NCBI GenBank assembly: GCA_018268955.1
Contig: JAFDVO010000007.1
Location: 1 to 64,000 of the forward strand
Direction of reading: 5' to 3'
Origin: Acidobacteriota bacterium
GTDB taxonomy: Bacteria; Acidobacteriota; Vicinamibacteria; Vicinamibacterales; CAVVIG01
Length of the DNA stretch: 64,000 nucleotides
Shown here: positions 40,749 to 49,550 of the stretch, piece by piece
Numbering within the stretch: position 1 is the stretch's first letter
Layout: each line of letters starts with the position of its first letter
Made by a program: the position numbers and the translations under genes
The notes under the pieces: model-generated
What the model was told of the DNA's origin: nothing
Database searches by the model: none
What the model saw: only the letters and a program-made list of their open reading frames with translations

Positions 40749-41972
40749 ATGAAGGAGCGTCCCGTGTCGAAGTCGCGTCTGCTGGCCAGCATCATCACCC
40801 TCGTTGTTGGTTGTGGGGGGATCGCGAGGGCGCAACCCTCGCAGGCAGGTGGCGCGGCGCCCGCGCCCGCGCCGGCGCCACAGACCGTCGCGCCGAACGA
40901 CTACAGCAAGGACGCGAACTGGCTGTGCCGGCCCGGACACCACGACGCGTGTGACATCGATCTCTCCACGACCGTCGTGAAGGCGGACGGCTCGCTGTCG
41001 AAGGAGCCGTTCGTGCCGGCGTCCACCCCGCCGATCGACTGCTTCTACGTCTACCCGACGATCTCGACCGACCCCGGCATCTACAGCGACATGACGCCAG
41101 ACGCGGCCGAACTGAATGTCATCGCCCAGCAGTTCGCGCGCTTCCGCCAGGTCTGCCGCCCGTTCGCCCCGATGTACCGCCAGGTGACGCTCGCGGGCCT
41201 TCGCCGGTCGATGGCCGGCGGGCTCGGCAGCCTCTCCAGTGGCCCGCAGTACGACGACGTGCGGGATGCGTGGCGGTATTACCTCGAACACGAGAACCGC
41301 GGGCGCGGCGTCGTGCTGATCGGACACTCGCAGGGCTCGTTCATCCTCACGTCGCTGATTGCGCGTGAGATCGAAGGCACTCCGCAGCAGAAGCGGATCG
41401 TCTCAGCGATCCTCATGGGGACGACGGTGCAGGTGCCGGCCGGGAAGGATGTCGGCGGCTCGTTCAAGAGCCTGCCACTCTGTCACACGGCCACGGACAC
41501 CGGCTGTGTGATCACCTTCTCGAGCTATCGATCGACGGTGCCGCCACCCGCCAATGCGCTCTTCGGCCACGTCACGGCCCCCGGCATGGCTGGCGCGTGC
41601 ACGAATCCGGCGGCGCTCGCAGGCGGCAGCGGGGACCTCCATGCCTACCTCGATGCGAAGGGGCGAACCATCACGAGCACGACGCCTCCGCAGCCGTGGG
41701 TGTCCGGCGGCGCGAGCATCGACACCCCGTGGGTCAGCGTCCCCGGCCTGCTCACCGCCGCCTGCCGCACCAGCGAGAACGCGACCTACCTGGAGGTCAC
41801 CGTCCACGGCAATCCGGCCGACCCGCGCACGGACGACATCATCGGTGACCTTGGCTCGGGCCAGCAGGTCCTCGCCAACTGGGGGCTGCACCTGATCGAC
41901 GTGAACCTCGCCATGGGCAACCTCCTCGACATCGTTCGCCAGCAGGGGCAGGCGTTCGGGCGCAGGCGGTGA
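40749..41972 (+). CDS. DUF3089 alpha/beta-hydrolase-like protein, exported
   Basis: A 407-residue protein with an N-terminal signal segment (about 8-28), a Pro/Ala-rich linker (APAPAPAPQ), and the DUF3089 fold: IDCFYVYPTISTDPGIYSD (about 96-114), the nucleophile Ser in VVLIGHSQGSFILTSL (about 184-199), and a His near the end (LANWGLHLIDVNLAMGNL). GHSQGS is a normal nucleophile elbow, so it is probably an esterase or lipase of unknown substrate. It lies between a RsbW-like gene and a cyclase gene, with repeat arrays on both sides. Confidence 0.87.
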   Translation: MKERPVSKSRLLASIITLVVGCGGIARAQPSQAGGAAPAPAPAPQTVAPNDYSKDANWLCRPGHHDACDIDLSTTVVKADGSLSKEPFVPASTPPIDCFYVYPTISTDPGIYSDMTPDAAELNVIAQQFARFRQVCRPFAPMYRQVTLAGLRRSMAGGLGSLSSGPQYDDVRDAWRYYLEHENRGRGVVLIGHSQGSFILTSLIAREIEGTPQQKRIVSAILMGTTVQVPAGKDVGGSFKSLPLCHTATDTGCVITFSSYRSTVPPPANALFGHVTAPGMAGACTNPAALAGGSGDLHAYLDAKGRTITSTTPPQPWVSGGASIDTPWVSVPGLLTAACRTSENATYLEVTVHGNPADPRTDDIIGDLGSGQQVLANWGLHLIDVNLAMGNLLDIVRQQGQAFGRRR

Positions 41973-42338
41973 GGACACGATGCGCAGACGCGAAATGCAG
42001 GAATGCAGGAATGCAGCAATGCAGGAATGCTAAAACGCAAGAACGCGGGAACGCAGGAACGCGGGAACTGCACACGGAACGGCGCTGCGCAGCGGTGAAG
42101 ACGCTGTAGCGGCGCGGAGCGCAACCGAGTTCCCAGGTCCGGCGCCCGGTTCCGAGTCGCGCGCCTCGAGAGCCTGTACTAATCGGCACGAGCGGAAATG
42201 TCTTCAGGCCGTCAAGGATGTCGGGTGGCCGACACATCACAGCGCTTGGCGCGGGCGACTACCCCGGCAGTTTCCTGAAGAACCGCGCGGCTCGGCGCAG
42301 ACGCGCCACACGGCAGCGGCGATGCTTGTCTCCTCGGC
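41973..42338. other. Gene-free region with an octamer array
   Basis: No gene is seen in these 366 bases. An ATGCAGGA/ACGCGGGA array lies at 41990-42069. The rest is GC-rich without a recognised element; it presumably contains the promoter of the cyclase at 42339. Confidence 0.55.
41990..42069. repeat. Octamer tandem array, GCAGGAAT drifting to GCGGGAAC
   Basis: About ten 8-bp units: GCAGGAAT, GCAGGAAT, GCAGCAAT, GCAGGAAT, GCTAAAAC, GCAAGAAC, GCGGGAAC, GCAGGAAC, GCGGGAAC. The words change gradually from one end to the other while the period stays at eight. Confidence 0.85.
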
Positions 42339-43508
42339 ATGAGCCTGTCCGAAGAACAGCGGCCTGCGGACCGCGCCGAGTCGGCGCTGACCGACGACCT
42401 CGATCCGATCGACCAGCTTGGTTCGACGCTGGCGGCCATCTCCTCGGACGTCGCGCGCCGCGAAGAGGCGCTCGACCGTCTCGTCCAGCAGATTGCCGTC
42501 GAGCGCAACCAGTTGCTCGACGCCGTCCTGAACCGCGTGTTCGATGGCTTCTCCGGACTGATTCCATTCGACAGCATCACGTGTGCGTTCCTGGCGGATC
42601 ACGGTGCCGCCACGATCGCGTACTGGAGCCGATCGCGTGACGGGCGGCTCACGGTGCCCGAGGGCACGAACTGCTCGATTCCCGGCAGCGGCTGCTTCGA
42701 GGTGGCGAGCCCCGGAGAGCCGCTGGTCGTGGACCGGCTCGCCACGCTGCTCGCTGCGCGGCCGCGCGCCACGTTCCTGCGACACCTGGTGGACGAGGGT
42801 GCCCGCTCGAGCCTGACGTGTCCACTCGTGGCCGACGGTGCGCTGCTCGGGTTCCTGCTCTTCACCAGCAGTAGCGAAGCGACCTTCGAAGCGCGTCACG
42901 TCGCGGCCTTCCAGCGCCTCGCCGCGCAGGTCTCCATCGTCGTGCAGAAGACACGCAGCTACGGCGTGGGGCTGACACAGGCACGGCGGCTGCTGGCCGA
43001 GAAGCGGCGTCTCCAGCAGGCAGCGACGACCGATCCGTTGACCGGGGTTCTCAACCGTCGAGGGCTCGACCACGCGCTGGCGCGCGCGTGGCGGCGGGTG
43101 ACGCAGGGCCATGGCGGGTTCGGGCTGATCATGTGCGACGTCGATCGCTTCAAGCAGGTGAACGACTCGCACGGCCACCTCACGGGGGACCGCGTGCTCG
43201 GCGAGGTGGCGCGTCGGATGGCCGATGCACTCCGGGCGAACGATGTGTTCGGGCGTTACGGGGGCGAGGAGTTCCTCGCGATCGTGGAGACCACCGACGA
43301 GGCCCGCTTGATGGAAGTGGCCGAGCGCCTCAGGGCCCGCGTCAACGCGACGCCCGTTGCCGGCCTCGACGTCACGGTCAGCGTCGGCATCGCCACGTCG
43401 AGCCAGCAGCCGACGCTCTCCGCCGTGGCGCTGGCGGTCGACCGCGCGCTCTACGCTGCCAAGGCGCGCGGACGCAATCGCTGCGAACTCGCGCCGCGCG
43501 AGCACTGA
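42339..43508 (+). CDS. GAF-GGDEF diguanylate cyclase
   Basis: A 389-residue cytosolic cyclase. Residues about 45-205 form a GAF domain (FEVASPGEPLVVDRL, TCPLVADGALLGFLLF). Residues 230-385 form GGDEF: DPLTGVLNRRGLD, the metal Asp in MCDVDRFKQVNDSHGH, the active motif GGEEF (308-312), and an I-site RAND (299-302) exactly five residues before it. It should make c-di-GMP from GTP and be product-inhibited, with the GAF domain sensing a small molecule. No membrane part or receiver is present. Confidence 0.93.
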   Translation: MSLSEEQRPADRAESALTDDLDPIDQLGSTLAAISSDVARREEALDRLVQQIAVERNQLLDAVLNRVFDGFSGLIPFDSITCAFLADHGAATIAYWSRSRDGRLTVPEGTNCSIPGSGCFEVASPGEPLVVDRLATLLAARPRATFLRHLVDEGARSSLTCPLVADGALLGFLLFTSSSEATFEARHVAAFQRLAAQVSIVVQKTRSYGVGLTQARRLLAEKRRLQQAATTDPLTGVLNRRGLDHALARAWRRVTQGHGGFGLIMCDVDRFKQVNDSHGHLTGDRVLGEVARRMADALRANDVFGRYGGEEFLAIVETTDEARLMEVAERLRARVNATPVAGLDVTVSVGIATSSQQPTLSAVALAVDRALYAAKARGRNRCELAPREH

Positions 43509-43518
43509 CCGGTTCGGA

Positions 43519-43602
43519 TTCTCGGGACTCGGGACTCGGGACTCGGGACTCGGGACTCGGGACTCGGAACGCGGGGCTGGGGACTCGGGACTGGGGACTC
43601 GT
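43519..43602. repeat. Heptamer tandem array, GGGACTC (about 10 units)
   Basis: TCGGGACTCGGGACTCGGGA continues in perfect 7-bp steps for six units, then breaks into GGGGCTG and GGGGACTC variants. It lies between convergent genes. The reverse complement word CCCGAGT makes the array at 51982-52057. Confidence 0.92.
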
Positions 43603-43613
43603 GAGCAGGCGTG

Positions 43614-46364
43614 TCACTGCGGGAAACGCATGTCCGCCAGCAGCCCGGCGAACGCGGGGTCGCTGCGAAGCGGATCGAAGGCCGGCCATACCTTCACCAG
43701 CGCAAGCCACGCGTCGCGTTCTGCGTATCCGCGGCGCAGCCACTTGATCGCCTCCGCCGAATCGCCAAGGCTCGCGTACACCTCGGCGACCCAGCCCGGC
43801 CGAAGGTAGTCATGGGCCGCTTCATGGCGCCGGATGCCTGCCTCGAGCCGGCGTCGTGCGTCGGAGTGCTGGCCTGAGGCAGCCAGGACAGCCGCCGCGT
43901 CGAACCCTCGTTGGAGCGGTTGCCGGTCCAGGTAGTCGAGCGCCCGTGCAAAGTCACCCTGCGCGGCATAGACCAGGCCGTGCCCGTAGATGCCGAGCGG
44001 ATCGCTCGGGTTGAGTTCGAGGATCTTCTCGAACTGCGCGTGCGCCTTCTCGAACTGCCGCGCCTGGTAGTAGACCCTGCCTGCGCGATATCGCACGACA
44101 GGCGAGAGCGGGTCGCGCGCGAGAGCCCGCTCGACCAGATCCATTGCCTCCGCTTGTCTCCCCATGAGCGACAGGAAGAATCCGTACTGGTAGAGCGCGA
44201 CGACATAGCCTGGGTTGAGCGAGAGCGCCTGGCGGAATTCGGCGTCGGCCGCGTGCCAGTCCCAGTCTGCCGCATGCGCATACGCGAGCGCGGCATGCCC
44301 CTCGGCGAGCCCAGGGTCGATGGCGATGGCCCGGCCCGCCGCCGCCTTCGCCTTCGGGATCCCATCGGACGGCGCGAGGTTGCCGAAGCCGACCAGTTCC
44401 GCATACGCGTCGGCGAGCCCCGCGTGCGCGAGCGCGTACTTGTGGTCGACAGTCGCAGCCTGCGAGAAGTAGTCGACCGCCCTGAGCAGGTCATCGCGCG
44501 TCCTCCGGTTCCAGAAGAACCGACCCCGCAGGTACAGGTCGTAGGCCTGCGGATCGACCCACCGCGCTTCGAGCGCTCGCGTTTCAGCCGGCAGGATGGC
44601 GACGCCGACTTCCTCGGCGATCTGCCGCGCCAGCATGCGCTGCAGGCTGAACAGATCGGTCGTGTCTCCCTCGTAGCTGCGGGTCCAGACCGTGGCACCG
44701 GTCAGCCCGTGGACCAGTCTGGCGGTAAGCCGGACATGCCTGTCCGTGCGTGCCAGTGAACCCTCGATGATCGCTTCAACCCCCAGTTCGCGGGCGACCT
44801 GCGCGACCGTTCGGTCCGAATGCCTGAAGGACCCAGTGGTCGACCACGACATAACCCGCAACGCCCGAATCCCGGAGAGGTCCGCAATCAGCGCTCCGCT
44901 GACACCGTCGGCAAGGTAGTCCTGGCTGGGATCGCCTGACAGGTTGACGAGTGGCATCACGGCCAGAGACGTGATGCGTGCAGGAACCGCCGCTTCCGTT
45001 CGTGTTTCGGCGGTTCCCGCGCTGCTCGTGCGCCACAGGAGCGTCCCGCCCGCGGCGAGCACCAGCAGCCCCAGCGCGGCCACGAGCATGACGCGCAGCT
45101 GCGAAAGGGTGCCGCGTGTCTGCGCGGCCCTTCCCCGTGGGGACAGTGGCGGAGCAGGCGTATCACTCGGGGTCAGTTGTGACAGGCGCTCGGCGAGCGT
45201 GGCCGCCCCGGCCATGCGTCTGTCCGGCCGGCCGTCAGCGGCGCTGGCGATGAGGGCTCGAAGCCCGGCGTCCGCCACGTCCGCTTCCCAGCCAGGCGCG
45301 AGTGGCCGCCGGAAGTCGCCGACGACGATCTGATAGAGCAGCACGCCGAGTGCGAACACGTCTGACGCCGGCGTCGGCATTTGCCCGAGGAGCAGTTCGG
45401 GCGCCACGTACGTCAGCGATCCCATGACGGTCGCGGGCTCGGTCGCCTGTTCGGAGAAGCCGAGGTTGGTAATGCCGATGCTCGCGAGACGCTCCGGGCT
45501 CAGAAGCGACGCGCTTCCGAAGTCCGCAACCTTGGCGAGCGGAGTGCCGTCCACGCGCGACGAGATGAGGATGTTCGAGGGTTTGAGATCCTTGTGCAGC
45601 ACGTCGACCGCGTGCGCGGCGCCGACCGCTTCGCACGCCGCAGACATGATGGCCAGCCGTTCGCGCAGCGGCACCGCCGCCGGGCCGCCCCGTTCATCAC
45701 ACCAGTCGGCCAGCGTGATGCCGCCGTAGGCGCTTTCGACCGTGTAGGGTGGCGCGTCGAACTGCCACTCGAGCACGCGTACGTAGTCGTCGCGATCGCC
45801 CAGCACCTCGCGCAGGAGCCGCGAGACGGTGACCTCGCGCTCGAGCCCGAGTCGACGATCCGTGGTGAGCGCGAACTTGAACACGCGCTGCTCGCGCGTC
45901 TTCGCGTGTTCGGCAAGCCAGACCTCGCTGCCGGGCGATCCGAGCGGGCGAAGCAGCCGCCACCCTGGGCGGCGGGGCACCTCACCTCCGGCAACGAACA
46001 CGACCTCGCCAGGGAACGGGTTCGGCTCGACACAGCGATGGACCGAGGCGGCGAGCCGATAGCCGACCTTCGGCAGCGTGACGATGACGTCCGCGTCCGC
46101 GCCGAGCGCCTTGCGCAGCTTCGACACGGCGGTGGCGAGCGAGCCGTCGACGACCGTCACGCCCGGCCACACAGCGTCGAGCAGCTCGTCCTTGGTCACC
46201 GCCTCCCCCGCGTGCCGCAGCAGGTAGTGGAGCACGTCGAGCGGCTTCGACTCGACGTCAACGACCCTGCCGTCCACCTTCAACTCGCGTCGACGATCGT
46301 CGTACTGGGCGACTCCAAAGCGCCAGATGGTGAAGCCGTCACCTCGCGCAGGCGGAACAGTCAC
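43614..46364 (-). CDS. Winged-helix / Ser-Thr kinase / TPR fusion regulator
   Basis: A 916-residue membrane protein with an unusual order of domains. Residues about 12-105 are an OmpR/ToxR-type winged helix (DVLHYLLRHAGEAVTKDELLDAVWPG, VSKLRKALGADADVIVTLPKVGYRL). Residues about 130-400 are a protein kinase with HKDLKPSNIL and DFGSASL, so catalytic Asp residues are present. A single transmembrane segment (about 430-450: VMLVAALGLLVLAAGGTLLW) follows. The external part has a TolB/FlgO-like domain (ITSLAVMPLVNLSGDPSQDYLADGVSGALI) and about six TPR units to the end. CadC/ToxR-like one-component regulators have winged helix, membrane segment and sensor; here a kinase is inserted on the cytoplasmic side. 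It stands alone. Ligand and targets are unknown. Confidence 0.9.
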   Translation of the reverse strand: MTVPPARGDGFTIWRFGVAQYDDRRRELKVDGRVVDVESKPLDVLHYLLRHAGEAVTKDELLDAVWPGVTVVDGSLATAVSKLRKALGADADVIVTLPKVGYRLAASVHRCVEPNPFPGEVVFVAGGEVPRRPGWRLLRPLGSPGSEVWLAEHAKTREQRVFKFALTTDRRLGLEREVTVSRLLREVLGDRDDYVRVLEWQFDAPPYTVESAYGGITLADWCDERGGPAAVPLRERLAIMSAACEAVGAAHAVDVLHKDLKPSNILISSRVDGTPLAKVADFGSASLLSPERLASIGITNLGFSEQATEPATVMGSLTYVAPELLLGQMPTPASDVFALGVLLYQIVVGDFRRPLAPGWEADVADAGLRALIASAADGRPDRRMAGAATLAERLSQLTPSDTPAPPLSPRGRAAQTRGTLSQLRVMLVAALGLLVLAAGGTLLWRTSSAGTAETRTEAAVPARITSLAVMPLVNLSGDPSQDYLADGVSGALIADLSGIRALRVMSWSTTGSFRHSDRTVAQVARELGVEAIIEGSLARTDRHVRLTARLVHGLTGATVWTRSYEGDTTDLFSLQRMLARQIAEEVGVAILPAETRALEARWVDPQAYDLYLRGRFFWNRRTRDDLLRAVDYFSQAATVDHKYALAHAGLADAYAELVGFGNLAPSDGIPKAKAAAGRAIAIDPGLAEGHAALAYAHAADWDWHAADAEFRQALSLNPGYVVALYQYGFFLSLMGRQAEAMDLVERALARDPLSPVVRYRAGRVYYQARQFEKAHAQFEKILELNPSDPLGIYGHGLVYAAQGDFARALDYLDRQPLQRGFDAAAVLAASGQHSDARRRLEAGIRRHEAAHDYLRPGWVAEVYASLGDSAEAIKWLRRGYAERDAWLALVKVWPAFDPLRSDPAFAGLLADMRFPQ

Positions 46365-46421
46365 GCCACAACTCTACCTTGCGCCTCGCGCGGATACGCG
46401 CGCGAATTCAGGGCTCCTCCA

Positions 46422-47351
46422 TTAGCTCGACCGTCGTGCGCGACGACGAGTGGCTGCGGCGACCATGCCGAGACCGACAAGGGTGAGCGTTCCCGGTTCC
46501 GGCACCGGGACCTCCGCCGCCAGGAACTGGCCGGAGGACGATTGGAACGTGAGCCCGTTCAGGTTGGTGAATCCGAACGTGGCCGTGTGCGAGAAGTCGC
46601 TCACCTGCGGAACGAGGCTCAGTTGCTGGTTGTAGGTGGCCGTGGAGAGTTGCAGTTCGACGAGGTAGATCTGGTTCGCGACCGCGTTCAACGTGCCGCG
46701 CAGGCTCATGTCGACAGGGAACACCGTCCCTGATGAGTTCACGGTGCAGTCCGCGCTCGGAATCCCGTAGATCGTGCACCCGCCTGATGTCGCGCCCCGC
46801 ACCGCCTCGATGTCCCACGCGGAACCAGCGACGAACGGGAAGGGCGAACCGGCGCCGTTGTACGCGACGTACTGGGTGTCGCCCAGGCTGGCGAAGTAGT
46901 TACTCCACGAGGTCACGTCGTAGATCCGGACCGAGGGTTCGACGTACACCATGCCGCCACCCACGGTGTTGCTCAGCGAACCGTCGACCGCGAGCGCGAA
47001 GTCGACGGCGGCCGATCCACTGAAGGTGATGAACTCCCAGCCGATCGCCGTCGCGGTGAACCCCTTCGTGGATGTGGCATCCACTTTCAGCTGCCCGGTC
47101 GTCATGTCCACCGAGGCGTGCGCAGCCCCGCTGGTTCCCGTCACGCTGGCGGTCGTGGTCGGGCCCGGGGCGAGGCTGACCGACTGGGTCGCCGCGGTCG
47201 GGGCAGTGGTGCCGTCGATATTGGTCACCGCCTGCACCTGGGCCTGGGCATTCACGGGGAAGACGATGGAGGACGCGGCCGCGTGGCCGGTGCTCATGGT
47301 AACAAGCAGGCCGACGGCCGCCGCTGTCGAGCGCGCGAGGCTGTTTCGCAT
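46422..47351 (-). CDS. PEP-CTERM sorting-domain protein
   Basis: A 309-residue exported protein with a signal peptide (about 1-27, ending GHAAAS) and the C-terminal sorting signal VPEPGTLTLVGLGMVAAATRRRARR: the PEP motif, a hydrophobic helix and an Arg cluster. PEP-CTERM proteins are cut and anchored by exosortase, usually in exopolysaccharide-forming bacteria. The middle is a Thr/Ser/Gly-rich beta domain without recognised family. No exosortase or exopolysaccharide operon lies in the window, so this is an orphan substrate of a system elsewhere. Confidence 0.93.
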   Translation of the reverse strand: MRNSLARSTAAAVGLLVTMSTGHAAASSIVFPVNAQAQVQAVTNIDGTTAPTAATQSVSLAPGPTTTASVTGTSGAAHASVDMTTGQLKVDATSTKGFTATAIGWEFITFSGSAAVDFALAVDGSLSNTVGGGMVYVEPSVRIYDVTSWSNYFASLGDTQYVAYNGAGSPFPFVAGSAWDIEAVRGATSGGCTIYGIPSADCTVNSSGTVFPVDMSLRGTLNAVANQIYLVELQLSTATYNQQLSLVPQVSDFSHTATFGFTNLNGLTFQSSSGQFLAAEVPVPEPGTLTLVGLGMVAAATRRRARRSS

Positions 47352-47376
47352 GGTGGACTCCCGCGTCGGTAGGGTC

Positions 47377-47391
47377 GCAACCCTCGTGGCC
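47377..47391 (-). promoter_or_regulatory. Imperfect sigma54-like -24/-12 element
   Basis: On the minus strand the text reads GGCCACGAGGGTTGC, to be compared with TGGCACGNNNNTTGC. The TTGC, the ACG and the spacing fit, but the key GG at -24 reads GC. The distance to the PEP-CTERM start (47351) would be short but workable. PEP-CTERM genes are often sigma54-dependent, which is the only reason to mention it. Confidence 0.2.
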
Positions 47392-47630
47392 GCGACCTCG
47401 CAGTTGACGCGCGCCAGACAATGGCCCGAACCGCGCTGACGTGTCCTGACGCGGTTCTAAAGACTTCTAAAGACCGCTCGTCCTGCCAAAACGTCCGTTC
47501 GTCGGGGAACTCCACCTCGAGGCGCCGCGTCCCGGTACCATCGGGATGTCGATTCCGTGTCGACGTGTCCGACAAGCCTGCAGGTCCGGAACGTCGCCCG
47601 CACTCGGACCGTCCTATCTGAGCAACTCGA

Positions 47631-48848
47631 ATGCCGCCTTCGCTCAAAGACGAACTCGCCGCCCTGAAGATCGAACGTCCACCGGAACGACAGGCCAGGC
47701 CCTGGATCAAGTGGCTCGTCCTGCTCGTCGCGCTTGCGTTGCTGGGGGCCGCCGCGATGCGGTATGCCAGCCGGCCCCGTCCTGTCGAGGTGGAGACCGC
47801 AGCAGTCAGCCAGCGTGCCGCTGGCGTGCAGGCCTCGGTGCTGAACGCCTCCGGCTATGTCACCGCCCGTCGTCGCGCCACGGTGTCGTCGAAGATCACC
47901 GGGAAGGTCGTCGAAGTGAACGTCGAGGAAGGGATGGCCATCCGGGACGGGCAGGTGCTTGCCAGGCTGGACGACTCCCAGTTCAGGGCTGCCCTCGCCC
48001 TGGCAGAGGCGCAGGCCGATGCCGCACGGCGGAACCTGCGCGAGAGCGAGGTGCGCCTCACCGAGGCACGCCTCGCGCTGACGCGCGCCGAGAAGCTGTC
48101 GGCCGACCGCCTCAACACCCAGGCGGACCTCGACACCGCACGCGCCAACGTCGACGCGTACGTGGCTCGCATCGACGCGGCCCGCGAGCAGGTGCGGGTC
48201 GCCGAGCGGCAGATCGATGTCGAGCGCGAGAACCTCAACAACACCATCGTCCGCGCGCCGTTTGCGGGGATTGCGGTCTCGAAGGACGCGCAACCGGGAG
48301 AGATGGTCTCCCCGAACTCCGCCGGCGGTGGCTTCACGAGGACCGGTATCTGCACGCTCGTGGACATGCGTTCGCTCGAGGTCGAAGTGGACGTCAACGA
48401 GACCTACATCAACCGCGTCGAGGATGGGCAGCCGGTCAGCATCGTGCTGAACGCCTATCCCGACTGGCAGATCCCCGGGCACGTGATCACCACGGTTCCG
48501 AAGGCCGATCGCCAGAAGGCGACGGTGCTGGTCCGGATCGGTTTCGAGGCGCTGGACCCCCGCATCCTCCCGGACATGGGCGTGAAGGTGACATTCATGA
48601 AGCAGGCCGACACGCAGGCCGCCGCGGACCGGCCCGTGATGCTCGTGCCGAAGAACGCGATCCGCACGGAGGGTGACAGGGCGTACGCCTGGGTCGTCAA
48701 CGCGGGCGTGGTCGAGCGCCGTGCTGTTCGGACCGGTGGCACGGATGGCGACAAGCTCGAGGTGATCGCCGGGTTGACATCCGGCGAACGGGTCATCGTT
48801 GCCCCACCGGCAGGACTCGCCACTGGCGCGGTCGTCACGACGAAGTAG
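47631..48848 (+). CDS. HlyD/MacA-type periplasmic adaptor (membrane fusion protein)
   Basis: A 405-residue adaptor with one N-terminal membrane anchor (about 26-43), a lipoyl-like half (TVSSKITGKVVEVNVEEGMAIRDGQVLARLDDSQF), a helical hairpin (about 115-205, coiled coil rich in Ala, Arg and Glu), the second lipoyl half (NTIVRAPFAGIAVSKDAQPGEMV), and beta-barrel and proximal domains. It opens a four-gene operon (adaptor, ATPase, two FtsX-type permeases) with gaps of 9, -4 and 1 bp. The set resembles MacAB-like exporters of peptides, siderophores or lipoproteins. The outer-membrane channel is not encoded here. Confidence 0.92.
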   Translation: MPPSLKDELAALKIERPPERQARPWIKWLVLLVALALLGAAAMRYASRPRPVEVETAAVSQRAAGVQASVLNASGYVTARRRATVSSKITGKVVEVNVEEGMAIRDGQVLARLDDSQFRAALALAEAQADAARRNLRESEVRLTEARLALTRAEKLSADRLNTQADLDTARANVDAYVARIDAAREQVRVAERQIDVERENLNNTIVRAPFAGIAVSKDAQPGEMVSPNSAGGGFTRTGICTLVDMRSLEVEVDVNETYINRVEDGQPVSIVLNAYPDWQIPGHVITTVPKADRQKATVLVRIGFEALDPRILPDMGVKVTFMKQADTQAAADRPVMLVPKNAIRTEGDRAYAWVVNAGVVERRAVRTGGTDGDKLEVIAGLTSGERVIVAPPAGLATGAVVTTK

Positions 48849-48857
48849 GAGCAAGCG

Positions 48858-49550
48858 ATGGCAGACACGCCCCTGGTGCGCATCCGCGACGTTCACAAGT
48901 TCTACACGCGAGGCAGCGAGCGCGTGGACGTGCTCAAGGGTGTCAGCCTCGACATCCCGCACGGCGATTTCCTCGCGCTGATGGGGCCTTCCGGCTCCGG
49001 GAAGACGACGCTGCTCAACATGCTGGGCGGGATCGATTCGCCGACGCAGGGAGTGATCGAGGTTGGCGGCGTCTCAATCGGCAGCCTGTCCGGGAGCGCC
49101 CTCGCACGCTGGCGCGCCGCGCACGTGGGGTTCGTCTTCCAGCTGTACAACCTCCTCCCCGCGCTGACCGCCGAGCGCAACGTGGAACTGCCGCTGCTGC
49201 TCACGAAGCTCTCGCGCCGTGAACGCCGCGCGCGCGCCCAGCTCGCGTTGAAGGTCGTCGGCCTGGCGGAGCGGGCGAACCACTATCCTCGCCAGCTTTC
49301 GGGTGGCCAGGAGCAGCGGGTCGGCATTGCCCGCGCCATCGTCACGGACCCGACCCTGCTGCTCTGCGACGAGCCGACCGGCGACCTGGACCGCAAGTCG
49401 GGGGACGAAATCCTCGAGCTGCTGCAGGCGCTGAACAGCGAGTACGGCAAGACCATCGTGATGGTCACCCACGATCCGCGCGCCGCGGACCGGGCGAGGC
49501 ACACGCTGCACCTGGACAAGGGTGTGCTCGTGGAGAACGTGAGCGCATGA
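48858..49550 (+). CDS. ABC ATPase of MacB/LolD type
   Basis: A 230-residue ATPase: Walker A GPSGSGKTT, the typical VFQLYNLLPALTAERNVELPLL of the LolD/MacB class, signature LSGGQEQRVGIARAI with Glu in place of the second Gln, Walker B LLLCDEPTGDLD and H-loop VTHDPRAADRA. The class hydrolyses ATP to drive FtsX-type permeases. It overlaps the next gene by four bases (ATGA). Confidence 0.93.
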   Translation: MADTPLVRIRDVHKFYTRGSERVDVLKGVSLDIPHGDFLALMGPSGSGKTTLLNMLGGIDSPTQGVIEVGGVSIGSLSGSALARWRAAHVGFVFQLYNLLPALTAERNVELPLLLTKLSRRERRARAQLALKVVGLAERANHYPRQLSGGQEQRVGIARAIVTDPTLLLCDEPTGDLDRKSGDEILELLQALNSEYGKTIVMVTHDPRAADRARHTLHLDKGVLVENVSA

